Below are positions 34,949 to 43,447 of a stretch of 64,000 nucleotides of DNA, in pieces (within the stretch, counting starts at the first letter, position 1; every line of letters begins with the position of its first letter). The DNA lies in NCBI GenBank assembly GCA_050246475.1, contig JBFWVZ010000002.1:310001-374000 (forward strand), written 5' to 3'. The DNA comes from CADEEL01 sp050246475. GTDB lineage: Bacteria > Pseudomonadota > Alphaproteobacteria > Caulobacterales > Aquidulcibacteraceae. Under the pieces are notes generated by a model. It made no database searches, was not told where the DNA came from, and worked only from the letters and a program-made list of their open reading frames with translations. The position numbers were made by a program, and so were the translations under genes.

Positions 34949-36591
34949 TGCGCCTCTCCCGCTTCGTCCGCGCGCAGGAAGGCGCGACCACAATCGTCGC
35001 CGCCATCGCGTCGACAGCGCTGCTCGGCTTTGGCGCGATCGCGACCGACACCGGCTATGTCTATCTCAAGTCGCGCGAGCTGCAGGGCATCGCAGATTTG
35101 GCGGCCATCGCCGCGGCAAGCGACATCGACAACGCGCAGCGCGCCGCGGAGGCGACCGTGCGCGCCAACAATTGGGGCGGAGACATTCGCGTCGAAGTGT
35201 CGGTCGGGACATATACGCCCAATCAGGATCGCGCGGTGCGCCAGCGCTTCTCCTCCGGCGGCGCGCAAGTGAACGCCGCACAAGTGCGCCTCTCTGGACG
35301 CGCGCCGCTCTTTTTCGGCCGGCTGTTCGTGCGCGGAGGCGAGATGCCCGTGGCGCGCACGGCGACGGCCGCGCAAACGGAGCTTGCAGCTTTCGAGATC
35401 GGCTCGCGCTTGCTTTCGCTGCGCGGCGGCATCGTCAACCAATTGCTGAGCGGCCTGACGGGATCGAACGTTTCGCTCTCCGTGATGGATTATAACGCCC
35501 TGCTCGACGCCGACATCGACCTCTTCGAGTTTATCGATGCATTGCGCACCGAGGCCGACATCGAAGCTGCGACTTTCGACCAGGCGCTGGATGCGCGCGT
35601 CGATACGCCCGAAGCGCTCGACGCGATCGCCGCGGTGCTTGAAGCGCATGGCGATCCGGCCGCGGGGGCGATGCGCCAACTCGCCCGCGCCTCCCGATCG
35701 CGCGGACGCATCGACGGCCTTGCGCAGCTCATCGATCCTGGCCCCTATGGCGGGCAGGACGTCGCGGTCGCGGCCGAAAGCGCGCGGGTCACCGTGAGCG
35801 CGATGGATTTAGCGACCGCCATCCTCCAACTCGCGGGCGGCGAACGCCAAGTGCAGATGGATCTAGGCGCGCAGGTGCCGGGCCTGGCGCGCACGCAAGT
35901 GTGGCTGGCGATCGGCGAACGGCCCAACAATTCCCCCTGGCTCGCCGTGACCAACGACAACCAGATCATCATCCGCACCGCGCAGATGCGCCTCTACATC
36001 GAAGCGGAAGTGAACGCCGCGATTGCGCGGGTGCGGTTGCCGATCCTCGTCGAGGCCGCCTCCGCAGAGGCGCGGCTCGAAGACATACGCTGCGCGCTCG
36101 ATGAGCGGGATCGCCGCGTGACGCTTGCGGTTTCTCCCAGCGTCGGCACCCTGGCGTTGGGCGAGATCGACCGGCGCAATCTCGACAATTTTCGCCGCGA
36201 TCTGCACTTCGCGCCCGCGCAGATCGTGCGGGCGCCGCTTATCCAGGCCGATGCGGCCGCGCGCATCGATATCGGCGGCGAGGAATGGCGCAACGTGACG
36301 TTCAACGGCCAGCAGATCGCGCGCAGACAGATTCAGACGGTCGCAACGCGCGATATCGCGCAGGCGACCGTCTCCACGCTGCTGGGAAATGCGACGCTCA
36401 ATGTGCGCGTCGCGGGCCTAGGCGCCGGCGTAGGCCCGGTGACCAATGCGCTGCGTCCGGTGCTGGCAAACGCCGCGGCGCCCCTGGACGGGCTGATCAA
36501 CGGCTTGACCGATCTGCTCGGCGTGCATGTCGGGGAGGCCGATGTGCGCGTGAACGGCGTGCGTTGCGACGGCGCGGCCCTGGTGATCTAG
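34948..36591 (+). CDS. TadG-like pilus assembly protein
   Basis: A 547-aa protein with the TadG-type N-terminus (RAQEGATTIVAAIASTALLGFGAIATDTGYVY, a helix near residues 15-40) and a long soluble C-terminal region. It lacks an obvious von Willebrand A MIDAS motif (DxSxS), so it fits the DUF2134/TadG-only type rather than the VWA form. Partners with TadE in envelope-anchored pilus assembly. The final ~25 residues contain two cysteine-bearing segments (AIRCALDE earlier, VNGVRCDG at the end). Confidence 0.85.
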   Translation: MRLSRFVRAQEGATTIVAAIASTALLGFGAIATDTGYVYLKSRELQGIADLAAIAAASDIDNAQRAAEATVRANNWGGDIRVEVSVGTYTPNQDRAVRQRFSSGGAQVNAAQVRLSGRAPLFFGRLFVRGGEMPVARTATAAQTELAAFEIGSRLLSLRGGIVNQLLSGLTGSNVSLSVMDYNALLDADIDLFEFIDALRTEADIEAATFDQALDARVDTPEALDAIAAVLEAHGDPAAGAMRQLARASRSRGRIDGLAQLIDPGPYGGQDVAVAAESARVTVSAMDLATAILQLAGGERQVQMDLGAQVPGLARTQVWLAIGERPNNSPWLAVTNDNQIIIRTAQMRLYIEAEVNAAIARVRLPILVEAASAEARLEDIRCALDERDRRVTLAVSPSVGTLALGEIDRRNLDNFRRDLHFAPAQIVRAPLIQADAAARIDIGGEEWRNVTFNGQQIARRQIQTVATRDIAQATVSTLLGNATLNVRVAGLGAGVGPVTNALRPVLANAAAPLDGLINGLTDLLGVHVGEADVRVNGVRCDGAALVI

Positions 36592-36659
36592 CCGCGCGTC
36601 CAGCGCGCTTGCGGGCGCGCATCTCCTCCGCCTAGTTTGCTCTTCGAGCGGAGGCATTC

Positions 36660-38072
36660 ATGCAGGTGAGGATGTGGGCGGCGGCGAGCGCGCTAGGCGC
36701 GGCGCTTCTAGGAACGGCGCACGCGCAGCCCGCGCGCCCGCCCGGCGAGACGCAATTCCGCGCCATCTACGAGGAATTGGTCGAGATCGATTCCTCGCCG
36801 ACGACCGGTTCGTGCACACGCGCGGCCGAAGCGATGGCGGCGCGGCTGCGCGCCGGGGGCCTCGAGGAAGACGACGTGCGCGTCATCATTCCCGAAGGTC
36901 GTCCGGATGACGGGAACGTCGTGGCGCGTATCCGCGGCGCGAACCGAAACGCCGGCGCTCTGCTGCTGCTGGCGCATATCGATGTGGTCGATGCGCGGCG
37001 CGAGGATTGGGAGCGCGACCCCTTTACGCTCGTCGAAGAGGACGGCTTCTTCTACGCGCGCGGCACGGCGGACGACAAAGCCATGGCCGCGATCTTCGTG
37101 GACATGCTCATCCGCATGCGCGCGGAAAATTATCGCCCGCGCCGCGAGATCAGAATGGCGCTGACCTGCGGGGAAGAAACGTCGAACCGCGTCAACGGCG
37201 TGCAATATCTGCTTGAGCATCATCCGGAATGGATCCGCGCGGAGATCGGCATCAATGAAGGCGCCGGCGGCATCCTTTCACCGGACGGGCGTCCTGTCGC
37301 GCTCAACATCCAGGCCGGGGAGAAGATCCATCAGGTGTTCACGCTGACGGTGACCAATCCCGGCGGCCATTCTTCACGCCCCGTGCCCGAGAACGCGATC
37401 TACCGCTTGAGCGCGGGGCTTGGGCGGCTGCAGCATTACGCCTTCCCGGTCGAACTCACCGAAGCCACGCGCGCCTTTTTCGAGCGCATGGCGCCGATCG
37501 TCGGCGGCGAGATGGGCGCCGCGATGACGGCTATCGCGCGCGATCCGGCCGATGCGGCCGCCGCCGCCACGCTCGCGCGCGATGCGAGCTTCAACGCGAT
37601 GATGCGCACGACGTGCGTGGCGACGCAATTGGAAGGCGGTCACGCGCCCAACGCGCTTCCGCAACGCGCAACCGCAACGCTTTCCTGCCGTGTGCTGCAG
37701 GGCCACACCCCGGAGGAAGTGCAACAGGCGCTGCAATCCTTGCTCGACGATCCGCAGATCGAGGTGGAGATCGTGCGCCGCCGCGAAGGCTCGCCTGCCC
37801 CGCCGCTGACGCGCCGCATCCTGGCGCCGATCGAGCGCATCGCGGGGCGCATGTGGCCAGGCGTGCCCGTCGTGCCGGTGATGACGGTTGGCGCGACCGA
37901 CGCGCGCTTCCTGAACAGCGCGGGCATTCACACCTACGGCGTATCGGGGATTTTCTCAGTACCCGGAGAAAACAACGCGCACGGCCTCAATGAGCGCGTG
38001 CGCGTGGAGAGCGTGCTGAACGGGCGCGCCTTCCTCGACGCGCTGACGCGGGAATACGCAAACTTGCGCTAG
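36660..38072 (+). CDS. M20-family zinc peptidase/amidohydrolase, exported
   Basis: A 470-aa protein with a signal peptide (about residues 1-22). M20 metal residues are in LLAHIDVVDA (His first ligand), GRGTADDK-like ARGTADDKAMAAI (bridging Asp) and CGEETSN (Glu base and ligand), with a dimerisation domain inserted around 220-340. It would remove amino acids from small peptides or hydrolyse amides in the periplasm. It ends in a CTAG shared with the convergent CHAP gene. Confidence 0.9.
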   Translation: MQVRMWAAASALGAALLGTAHAQPARPPGETQFRAIYEELVEIDSSPTTGSCTRAAEAMAARLRAGGLEEDDVRVIIPEGRPDDGNVVARIRGANRNAGALLLLAHIDVVDARREDWERDPFTLVEEDGFFYARGTADDKAMAAIFVDMLIRMRAENYRPRREIRMALTCGEETSNRVNGVQYLLEHHPEWIRAEIGINEGAGGILSPDGRPVALNIQAGEKIHQVFTLTVTNPGGHSSRPVPENAIYRLSAGLGRLQHYAFPVELTEATRAFFERMAPIVGGEMGAAMTAIARDPADAAAAATLARDASFNAMMRTTCVATQLEGGHAPNALPQRATATLSCRVLQGHTPEEVQQALQSLLDDPQIEVEIVRRREGSPAPPLTRRILAPIERIAGRMWPGVPVVPVMTVGATDARFLNSAGIHTYGVSGIFSVPGENNAHGLNERVRVESVLNGRAFLDALTREYANLR

Positions 38073-38701
38073 ACCGCGCCGGGATGCACGAAGCCGTAAA
38101 CGGGATAGGGCCGAAGGCCCAATGCGTTCGTCGGCGGGTGCCAGACACGCACTTGCGTCCAATCGTTATTCGGCGAAGCGTCGACCGCGAGCGCGCCCGT
38201 GATGATCTCGCCCGAGCCCATCCAATTGGCGTGATCGATGAGGATTTCGCGCGATGAGATGACACGCGCGACGACCGCGACGTGCCCGCTCGCCGTGCCG
38301 TCCATCACCATGACGGCGCCCGCTTCCGGCGTGTGCGAGCGGCGGTAGCGCCCTTGCGCTTGGGGCCACCAATTGCGTGCATCGCCGGAGAGCGAGATCC
38401 CGGTGCGGTTGCGCGCATAGATCGCGCATTGCAGCGGCGCGCCGGAGCGATCGATGCGGATCGATTGAGCGTAGTTGGGCGCCGAAGCGAGCGCGGCGGC
38501 GAGTTCGGTGCGCGGAGCGCCTTGCTGCGTCTCAGCCGCCGGAATCGCGGCTCTCACCGGCGTGACGGCCGCTTGCGCCTGCTCCGATCGGAGCAGCGGC
38601 GTGCCTTGGATCACCGGCATGAGCAGCGCGCCGGCGACGCCCGCCAACGCAATGAAAGTAAAACCCGCGCTCGCGGCGCGGAGAATCCGCATCGGAGTCA
38701 T
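38069..38701 (-). CDS. CHAP-domain exported protein
   Basis: A 210-aa protein with a membrane/signal helix near the N-terminus and a C-terminal CHAP (NlpC/P60-like amidase) domain. The visible catalytic-type residues are Cys in APLQCAIYARN and His in ASGHVAVVARV, followed by ILIDHANWMG. CHAP domains cut peptidoglycan cross-links or other amides. The ATG at 38699-38701 is used; a GTG at 38713 would add four residues. Upstream lies the DUF1330 operon end. Confidence 0.82.
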   Translation of the reverse strand: MTPMRILRAASAGFTFIALAGVAGALLMPVIQGTPLLRSEQAQAAVTPVRAAIPAAETQQGAPRTELAAALASAPNYAQSIRIDRSGAPLQCAIYARNRTGISLSGDARNWWPQAQGRYRRSHTPEAGAVMVMDGTASGHVAVVARVISSREILIDHANWMGSGEIITGALAVDASPNNDWTQVRVWHPPTNALGLRPYPVYGFVHPGAV

Positions 38702-38764
38702 CTTGCCCACCACGCTTCTTATTGTGAGCGGGACCCTAGTCCCTCACGCACGGCGGCGCCACCC

Positions 38765-39190
38765 TTACCCGGCCGCCTCTCCGAAATGTGCGCCCGGCGC
38801 GGCAGGAGAGAGCCGCAGCAAGCGCGAATCCGCCACCGCCGCCGTGCGGTGCTTCACCGCTTCGCGGTATACGGGGTCGCGCAGCATATCGATGAAGGCC
38901 TGCGCGCGCGGATACTCCGCGATGAACGCGATGTCCCAGAGTTCTTCCGCCGGGCCGATCAACATGAAGCGCGGCGTTCCGATCCAGATCTGTTTGCCGC
39001 CGAGGCGCGAGAACACCGGGCCGCTCTCGCGTGCGTACGACGCATAGGCCTCCGCGCCCGTCGCGTTGCGCCCATCCTCATAGGTCGCGCGTTCGCGCAA
39101 CTTGATCAGGTTGAGCATCTGGATCGGTTCATCCGCCGGCAAATCGCGGAAGCGCGCGAAAGTCTCGCGGTCGGGATCGATGAAAGGCAT
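38765..39190 (-). CDS. DUF1330-family protein (second copy)
   Basis: A 141-aa protein with the DUF1330 pattern: MLNLIKLRE, SRLGGKQIWIGTP, FIAEYPRAQAFIDMLRDPVY and HRTAAVADSRLLRL. Members are dimeric alpha-beta barrel proteins related to EthD. It is the last gene of a four-gene operon of acyl-CoA catabolism and lies 3 bases after the enoyl-CoA hydratase stop. The duplicate of this family in the same operon is unusual. Confidence 0.85.
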   Translation of the reverse strand: MPFIDPDRETFARFRDLPADEPIQMLNLIKLRERATYEDGRNATGAEAYASYARESGPVFSRLGGKQIWIGTPRFMLIGPAEELWDIAFIAEYPRAQAFIDMLRDPVYREAVKHRTAAVADSRLLRLSPAAPGAHFGEAAG

Positions 39191-39193
39191 GGC

Positions 39194-39997
39194 TCAGCGC
39201 CCCTTGAACGCGGTTGGGCGCTTTTGCAGAAACGCCATCACGCCTTCGAGCGCATCTTCGGTGTCGCCGAGCTCGCCTTGCGTGGTGCGCTCAAGCTCGA
39301 TCTGCGCGGCGAAATCGTTGTCGAGACTGGCGTCCAGCAATTCCTTCGTGCGCTTCTGCCCCAGGCCCGGTCCGCTCGCGAGCCGCGCCGCGAGCGCGTT
39401 CGCTTCGCTCAACAGCGCCGCATCGTCGACCGCCTTCCAGATGAGGCCCCAGCGTTCCGCCTCCTCCGCGCCCAACCGGTCGCCGAGCAGCGCGAGCCCG
39501 CGTGCACGCGCGCGCCCGACAAGGCGCGGCAAGTGCCACGTACAGCCCATGTCGGGCACGAGGCCGAGCTTCGGTGTGAACACTTGAATGAAATTCGCGG
39601 ATTTCGCCGCGAGCACCATGTCGCACGAGAGCGCGAGCCCCACGCCGCCGCCCGCCGCCACACCGTTCACCGCCGCGATCGTCGGCTTGGGAAAGTGCGC
39701 GACATCGAGCGTCAGCGGATTGAAATGCGTCTCCATGCTCGCCGCGATCATGTCGCCCCGCGAAGCGCCCTCGCGCGGCGGCGCGATCGGAGACGCCAGA
39801 TCCGCGCCCGCGCAAAACCCGCGCCCCGCGCCGGTGATCAGCACCGCGCGCACGGCCTCGTCGCGGCGCGCATCCGCCAGCGCGGCGCGCAGCCCTTCGA
39901 TCAAATCGCGGTTGAGCGCATTGAGCGCATCGGGTCGGTTGAGCGTGAGCGTCGCAACGCTGTCGCTGGTGGAGACAAGAACTGCGTCGCTCATCAT
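39194..39997 (-). CDS. Enoyl-CoA hydratase/isomerase family protein
   Basis: A 267-aa crotonase-fold enzyme. The core is RPDALNALNRDLIEGL, ITGAGRGFCAGADL (oxyanion hole) and IAAVNGVAAGGGVGLALSCDMVLAA. It lacks a clear two-Glu catalytic pair from sequence alone: the second position where hydratases have Glu reads VPDMGCTWHLPRLVG, with Asp/Gly there, so isomerase or thioesterase-like chemistry should be kept open. It overlaps the DUF1330 gene upstream by ATGA. First or second Met (39995 or 39992) cannot be separated. Confidence 0.88.
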   Translation of the reverse strand: MMSDAVLVSTSDSVATLTLNRPDALNALNRDLIEGLRAALADARRDEAVRAVLITGAGRGFCAGADLASPIAPPREGASRGDMIAASMETHFNPLTLDVAHFPKPTIAAVNGVAAGGGVGLALSCDMVLAAKSANFIQVFTPKLGLVPDMGCTWHLPRLVGRARARGLALLGDRLGAEEAERWGLIWKAVDDAALLSEANALAARLASGPGLGQKRTKELLDASLDNDFAAQIELERTTQGELGDTEDALEGVMAFLQKRPTAFKGR

Positions 39998-40290
39998 TGC
40001 CCCGCAAAACCGTTGATCAGCAGCACCACGCCGTTCGAGCCCGCGTGGCGATCCTTCGTGATTTCCTGATACGCAGGTGAGTGCGCCCAATCGTGATACG
40101 AGGCCTCATCCGGAAACGACATGAGGATCACCTTCTCCCGGTCCCACGCGCCTTCAAGCACGCGCGGGCGCTCCTCCGCCGCAAGCAAACGGCCTTTGAA
40201 CTGCCGGAACACATCCATGAACCGCGCCTGATAGCGATTGTACGCCTCGCGATCCGTGATCGTGATCTGCGCGAGCGCGTAGACGGTCAT
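39994..40290 (-). CDS. DUF1330-family protein (first copy)
   Basis: A 98-aa protein of the DUF1330 family (MTVYALAQITITDREAYNRY, LEGAWDREKVILMSFPDEAS, SPAYQEITKDRHAGSNGVVLLI). It is the short canonical form, with the ferredoxin-like dimeric barrel. Start overlaps the acyl-CoA dehydrogenase stop (ATGA) and its stop overlaps the hydratase start. Placement between dehydrogenase and hydratase suggests a role in the same pathway, perhaps isomerisation or coupling; this is inference. Confidence 0.87.
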   Translation of the reverse strand: MTVYALAQITITDREAYNRYQARFMDVFRQFKGRLLAAEERPRVLEGAWDREKVILMSFPDEASYHDWAHSPAYQEITKDRHAGSNGVVLLINGFAGQ

Positions 40291-41600
40291 TCAGCCGCCT
40301 TGTCCGCCGCGTCGTAGATCGCGAACTCTTTCTTGCGCGGGCCCATATAGCCGAAGAGGTGCCCCGCCACCTTGCGCATTTGAATCTCTTCCGAGCCTTC
40401 CGTGATGCGATAGCGGCGATGGTGGCGGTAGATGTGTTCGAACGGCTTATGCCGCGAATAGCCGATGCCGCCATGCACTTGCATCGCGCGGTCCGCCGCT
40501 TCGCAGCAGAGCCGGTTTGCGTAGTAGTTGCACATGGAGACTTTGTCGGAGAGCCGCTTCTCCACTTCCGGTTTCGGCATCTGATCCATCTCCCACGCAG
40601 TCTTGAAGATGAGGAGGCGCAGCATCTCGGCCTGCGTCGCCAGCTCCACGAGCGGGAACTGGATCGCCTGGTTGCGCGCGAGCGCTTCGCCGAACGGCTT
40701 GCGCTGGCGCGCGTATTTCACGCTCTCTTCAATGCAATAGATCGCCGCGCCGCACGATGAGGCCGCTTGGCGGATGCGGTTCTCGTGAACGAAATGCTGC
40801 GCGAGCGCGAGCCCGAACTCGGGGGGGCCAAAGATCGAACTCTCGGGGGTCCAAAGATTGGTGATGGAGAGCCGCGGATGATCCGTCGGCATGTTGAACG
40901 TCCACATATATTCTTCAATTTTTATCGCGGGATCCTTGGCGTCAACGATGAAGCAAGTGATCCCCCGCGCATCGCCATCCTTCCCGCTCGTGCGCACGAA
41001 GAGCATGCAATGCGAAGCGATGTGCATCCCCGTGATCCACATCTTCTCGCCGTTGATCAGATAACCTTTGACGCCGTTTCGCGTTTCGGGAACGCCGCGC
41101 GTCTCCATATGCGTCGCGTCCGAGCCGTGATGCGGCTCCGTCAGTCCGAATGTTGCGCGAAAGCGCCCCGCAAGCGCTTCATTGATGAGGTTTTTCTGCT
41201 CCGGCGTGCCGAAATCCCGCAGCATCAGGATTTGCGGCATGTTCCCGACGATCGAGTGCTCGTTCTGCAGATCGTTGTGCAGCCCGAGGCCTTTGCGCGC
41301 GAAGTGCTCGCGGATGATCGCCATGCCGAGATTGGTGCCGTCCTTGCCGCCATATTCCTTCGGCAGCGCGTAACGGAGGTGGCCCGCTTTGTCGGCGCGC
41401 CGGCGCGCTTCCGCGAGAAGCTGCTCCCACTCGTGCCGCGGCAAGCCGCCATTCTCGAAATCCGTGCGCGCCCACTCGCGCCGGTGATCGAAGAAGCGGA
41501 TATTGTCGTCCTGCTGTTCGAGCGGCTTGATCTCCTTCTCGATGAAGGCGTCGAGCTCGACGAGGTAGTCCTCGATCTCTTTCGGAATGCGGAAATCCAT
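40287..41600 (-). CDS. Acyl-CoA dehydrogenase family protein
   Basis: A 437-aa FAD enzyme. Signatures are FGLTEPHHGSDATHMETRG (FAD/substrate loop), GEKMWITGMHIASHCMLFVRT, and the C-terminal YRITEGSEEIQMRKVAGHLFG, where Glu is the usual catalytic base in the TEG motif region. It introduces a trans-double bond in an acyl-CoA for the hydratase in the operon. The N-terminus (PKEIEDYLVELDAFIEKEI) is a helical domain typical of the family. First gene of the operon. Confidence 0.92.
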   Translation of the reverse strand: MDFRIPKEIEDYLVELDAFIEKEIKPLEQQDDNIRFFDHRREWARTDFENGGLPRHEWEQLLAEARRRADKAGHLRYALPKEYGGKDGTNLGMAIIREHFARKGLGLHNDLQNEHSIVGNMPQILMLRDFGTPEQKNLINEALAGRFRATFGLTEPHHGSDATHMETRGVPETRNGVKGYLINGEKMWITGMHIASHCMLFVRTSGKDGDARGITCFIVDAKDPAIKIEEYMWTFNMPTDHPRLSITNLWTPESSIFGPPEFGLALAQHFVHENRIRQAASSCGAAIYCIEESVKYARQRKPFGEALARNQAIQFPLVELATQAEMLRLLIFKTAWEMDQMPKPEVEKRLSDKVSMCNYYANRLCCEAADRAMQVHGGIGYSRHKPFEHIYRHHRRYRITEGSEEIQMRKVAGHLFGYMGPRKKEFAIYDAADKAAE

Positions 41601-41725
41601 GGAGCGCTCCCTTCACCGGACTGTGATGGCCGTTCGTCGGCTCGTTTGAGCCGCTCGTCGCGCCTGCGTTCGCGCCGCGCGCGGCCTCTTTAGCGTGCCC
41701 GCCAATTCGTTCCTTGGAGGGATCA

Positions 41726-42268
41726 ATGGTCAAGCGTGTCGCCGCGTCACTCGCGGCGCTTCTTTTTGTCATCGGCTGCGCGCATGCGCAGCAGGCGCAG
41801 CCCACGCGGCCGGCCCCGCCCACATGCGACACGCCCAACCACCGCGCCTTCGATTTCTGGATCGGCGAGTGGGACGCCTACGTCACCGGCACAGAAAACA
41901 TGGCCGGCCGCAGCACCATTGCGCGCGAGGACGCGGGCTGCGTGATCACGGAACATTGGCGCAGCCAACGCGTGACCTATTCCGGCCGCAGCCTGAACAT
42001 GTACGACCGGATCACCGGCCGCTGGGAGCAATTCTGGGTCGATTCAACGGGCAACATCACGCACTTCATTGGCGGCGCCCATGAAGGCGGGATGCGTCTG
42101 GTGGCGGAAGACGACGTTGGGCCGGGTCAGGCGACGCCCGTGTTCAATCGCATGACGTTTACGCCGAATCCGGACGGTTCAGTGCGCCAGCACGGCGAAC
42201 AATCCAGCGATCGCGGCGCGACCTGGACCACCAGCTACGATTTCACCTATCGCCCGCATCGGGAGTAG
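41726..42268 (+). CDS. Exported DUF1579-like protein
   Basis: A 180-aa protein with signal peptide ending near AHA and a lipocalin-like beta barrel pattern: FDFWIGEWDAYVTG, SLNMYDRITGRWEQFWVDSTGN and a C-terminal TWTTSYDFTYRP. DUF1579 proteins are secreted or periplasmic, of unknown ligand. The ATG at 41726 with GGAGG upstream is chosen; four codons earlier is a possible ATG. It is divergent from the acyl-CoA operon. Confidence 0.83.
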   Translation: MVKRVAASLAALLFVIGCAHAQQAQPTRPAPPTCDTPNHRAFDFWIGEWDAYVTGTENMAGRSTIAREDAGCVITEHWRSQRVTYSGRSLNMYDRITGRWEQFWVDSTGNITHFIGGAHEGGMRLVAEDDVGPGQATPVFNRMTFTPNPDGSVRQHGEQSSDRGATWTTSYDFTYRPHRE

Positions 42269-42304
42269 CGCCGCCAGGCGACCGCAGCGTCAAACTGGCC
42301 GCTT

Positions 42305-42328
42305 ATAACGTAGCGATTGCTACGCTAT
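42305..42328. promoter_or_regulatory. 10-base palindrome upstream of the CC_3452 gene
   Basis: CGTAGC-GATT-GCTACG (42309-42324) is a perfect inverted repeat that continues to ATA/TAT one mismatch farther out. A second inverted repeat, AATGAAT/ATTCATT, lies at 42348-42373, after a TTGACC -35-like word at 42339. The spacing to the gene start (42457) suggests a regulated promoter, with the palindrome as operator. No regulator is suggested. Confidence 0.4.
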
Positions 42329-42456
42329 GGTCGCTCTTTGACCATTTAATGAATGTTGGATTTTTTATTCATTTTTCGCTTGTCAGCGATCAGCGCGGCG
42401 ATAGGATGCGCTCGTGTGTGTGTGACGTGAGCGTCAACTTTTATGGAGCGTCTCCT

Positions 42457-42801
42457 ATGAACCTCGTGAAGTCTATTGCGGTCGCGGCCGCTTTCTCCGC
42501 TTTCACCGCCGGCGCCGCTTTCGCGGGCGACGTGTTCACCGCCCGCCTCGAAGGCGCGGCGCCGGAAGCCCGTATCGTTGCGCGCTCGACGGTCTGGACC
42601 TGCGCCGACACCGTTTGCCGTGCGCGTCCCGAGCACTCGGCATCCGTCAGCGCCTGCCGCGCATTCGTGCGCGAAGCCGGCCCTGTCACCGCCTACGGCA
42701 CGGAGGATGAGCAGCTGACGGCTGAACAGCTCGCTGCCTGCAACGCCTCCTCCCGTCAGGTGCGCAATGCCGCGCCCGCGACTGAGCAAGCCGCCAACTA
42801 G
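42457..42801 (+). CDS. CC_3452-family exported protein
   Basis: A 114-aa protein with a clear signal peptide (cleavage after AFA, about residue 23) and two cysteines in WTCADTVCRARP, then CRAF and a late CNAS. This is the pattern of the CC_3452 family in Caulobacter relatives. It may form disulfides in the periplasm. The ATG at 42457 is preceded by TTATGGAG. A strong terminator follows. The reading frame begins earlier but the upstream part is not protein-like. Confidence 0.85.
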   Translation: MNLVKSIAVAAAFSAFTAGAAFAGDVFTARLEGAAPEARIVARSTVWTCADTVCRARPEHSASVSACRAFVREAGPVTAYGTEDEQLTAEQLAACNASSRQVRNAAPATEQAAN

Positions 42802-42827
42802 TCGATCCTCGTCCGATTGAAACGGAG

Positions 42828-42854
42828 CCCCCGCCGGGAGACCGGCGGGGGTTT
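42828..42854 (+). terminator. Rho-independent terminator after CC_3452 gene
   Basis: A perfect 10-bp GC stem, CCCCCGCCGG and CCGGCGGGGG with a GAGA loop, followed by TTT. It lies 26 bases after the stop codon and would also serve the convergent lipoprotein gene, whose stop is at 42862. Confidence 0.8.
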
Positions 42855-42861
42855 CGTGTGA

Positions 42862-43332
42862 TCAGGCATCGCGCCCGCGCAAACCTGCGATCCAAGCGTC
42901 GGGCCCGCAACGGCGCAGCCGAAACGTCGCCGAGACCGGATCGGCGCCCAACGAGACGCGCGCCGCGCCAGTGCGCGCATCGGTGATCCGGTGCGAAACG
43001 GTGTGAAGCCAGCCGTCGGCGCCGCGTTCAAGCAGGAGTTCTCCGCGCGCCGAGACATGCCCCGCGCCGGGCGGGCGCGGCAAACGGTACGAGATTTCGA
43101 CGCGCACGCGCTCGCCCCGGCGCTCGAGCGCGTAGCGCGGCTGATCGAGAAGCGTCTGGGTGTCGTCCGCGTAATGCGCTTGAACCGCGCCGGCAGCGAA
43201 GGTGACGCCAATGCCTGCGTCGCACGCCGCGGGGCCCTGACCCCAAAGGCCCTGGAGTTCGCGCGGCGGCGATTCTCCCGCGCATGCGACGAGCGCGGCG
43301 GCCGAAGCGATGAGCGGCAGAAGCGGGCGCAT
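42862..43332 (-). CDS. Putative lipoprotein, unknown
   Basis: A 156-aa protein with lipobox (ALVACAG, Cys near residue 17), so it is probably lipid-anchored. Mature part contains CDAGIGVTF and a late RRCGPDAW, giving two more cysteines. Otherwise beta-rich, with an Arg-rich patch. Family not recognised. Its ATG at 43330-43332 is chosen because it directly precedes the hydrophobic signal; longer starts lack one. Confidence 0.7.
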   Translation of the reverse strand: MRPLLPLIASAAALVACAGESPPRELQGLWGQGPAACDAGIGVTFAAGAVQAHYADDTQTLLDQPRYALERRGERVRVEISYRLPRPPGAGHVSARGELLLERGADGWLHTVSHRITDARTGAARVSLGADPVSATFRLRRCGPDAWIAGLRGRDA

Positions 43333-43447
43333 CCTGTGTCCCCCTTGCAGCGCATCGGTTGATGAGTGCTGAACCGCCGGGAATCCGCCCGTTTCGGCCC
43401 TAGAAGAATCGCAATCGCTCTCCCATTTCACCAATCCAGAGGGAAAG

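Noticed and set aside
38282..40069. 595-codon plus-strand ORF opposite the CHAP, DUF1330 and hydratase genes
   Set aside because: Spans three real genes on the minus strand; no recognisable domain.
41638..41653. Hairpin CGGCTC-GTTT-GAGCCG in the gap before the DUF1579-like gene
   Set aside because: A single short stem with no T-run and no nearby stop codon; likely chance in GC-rich DNA.
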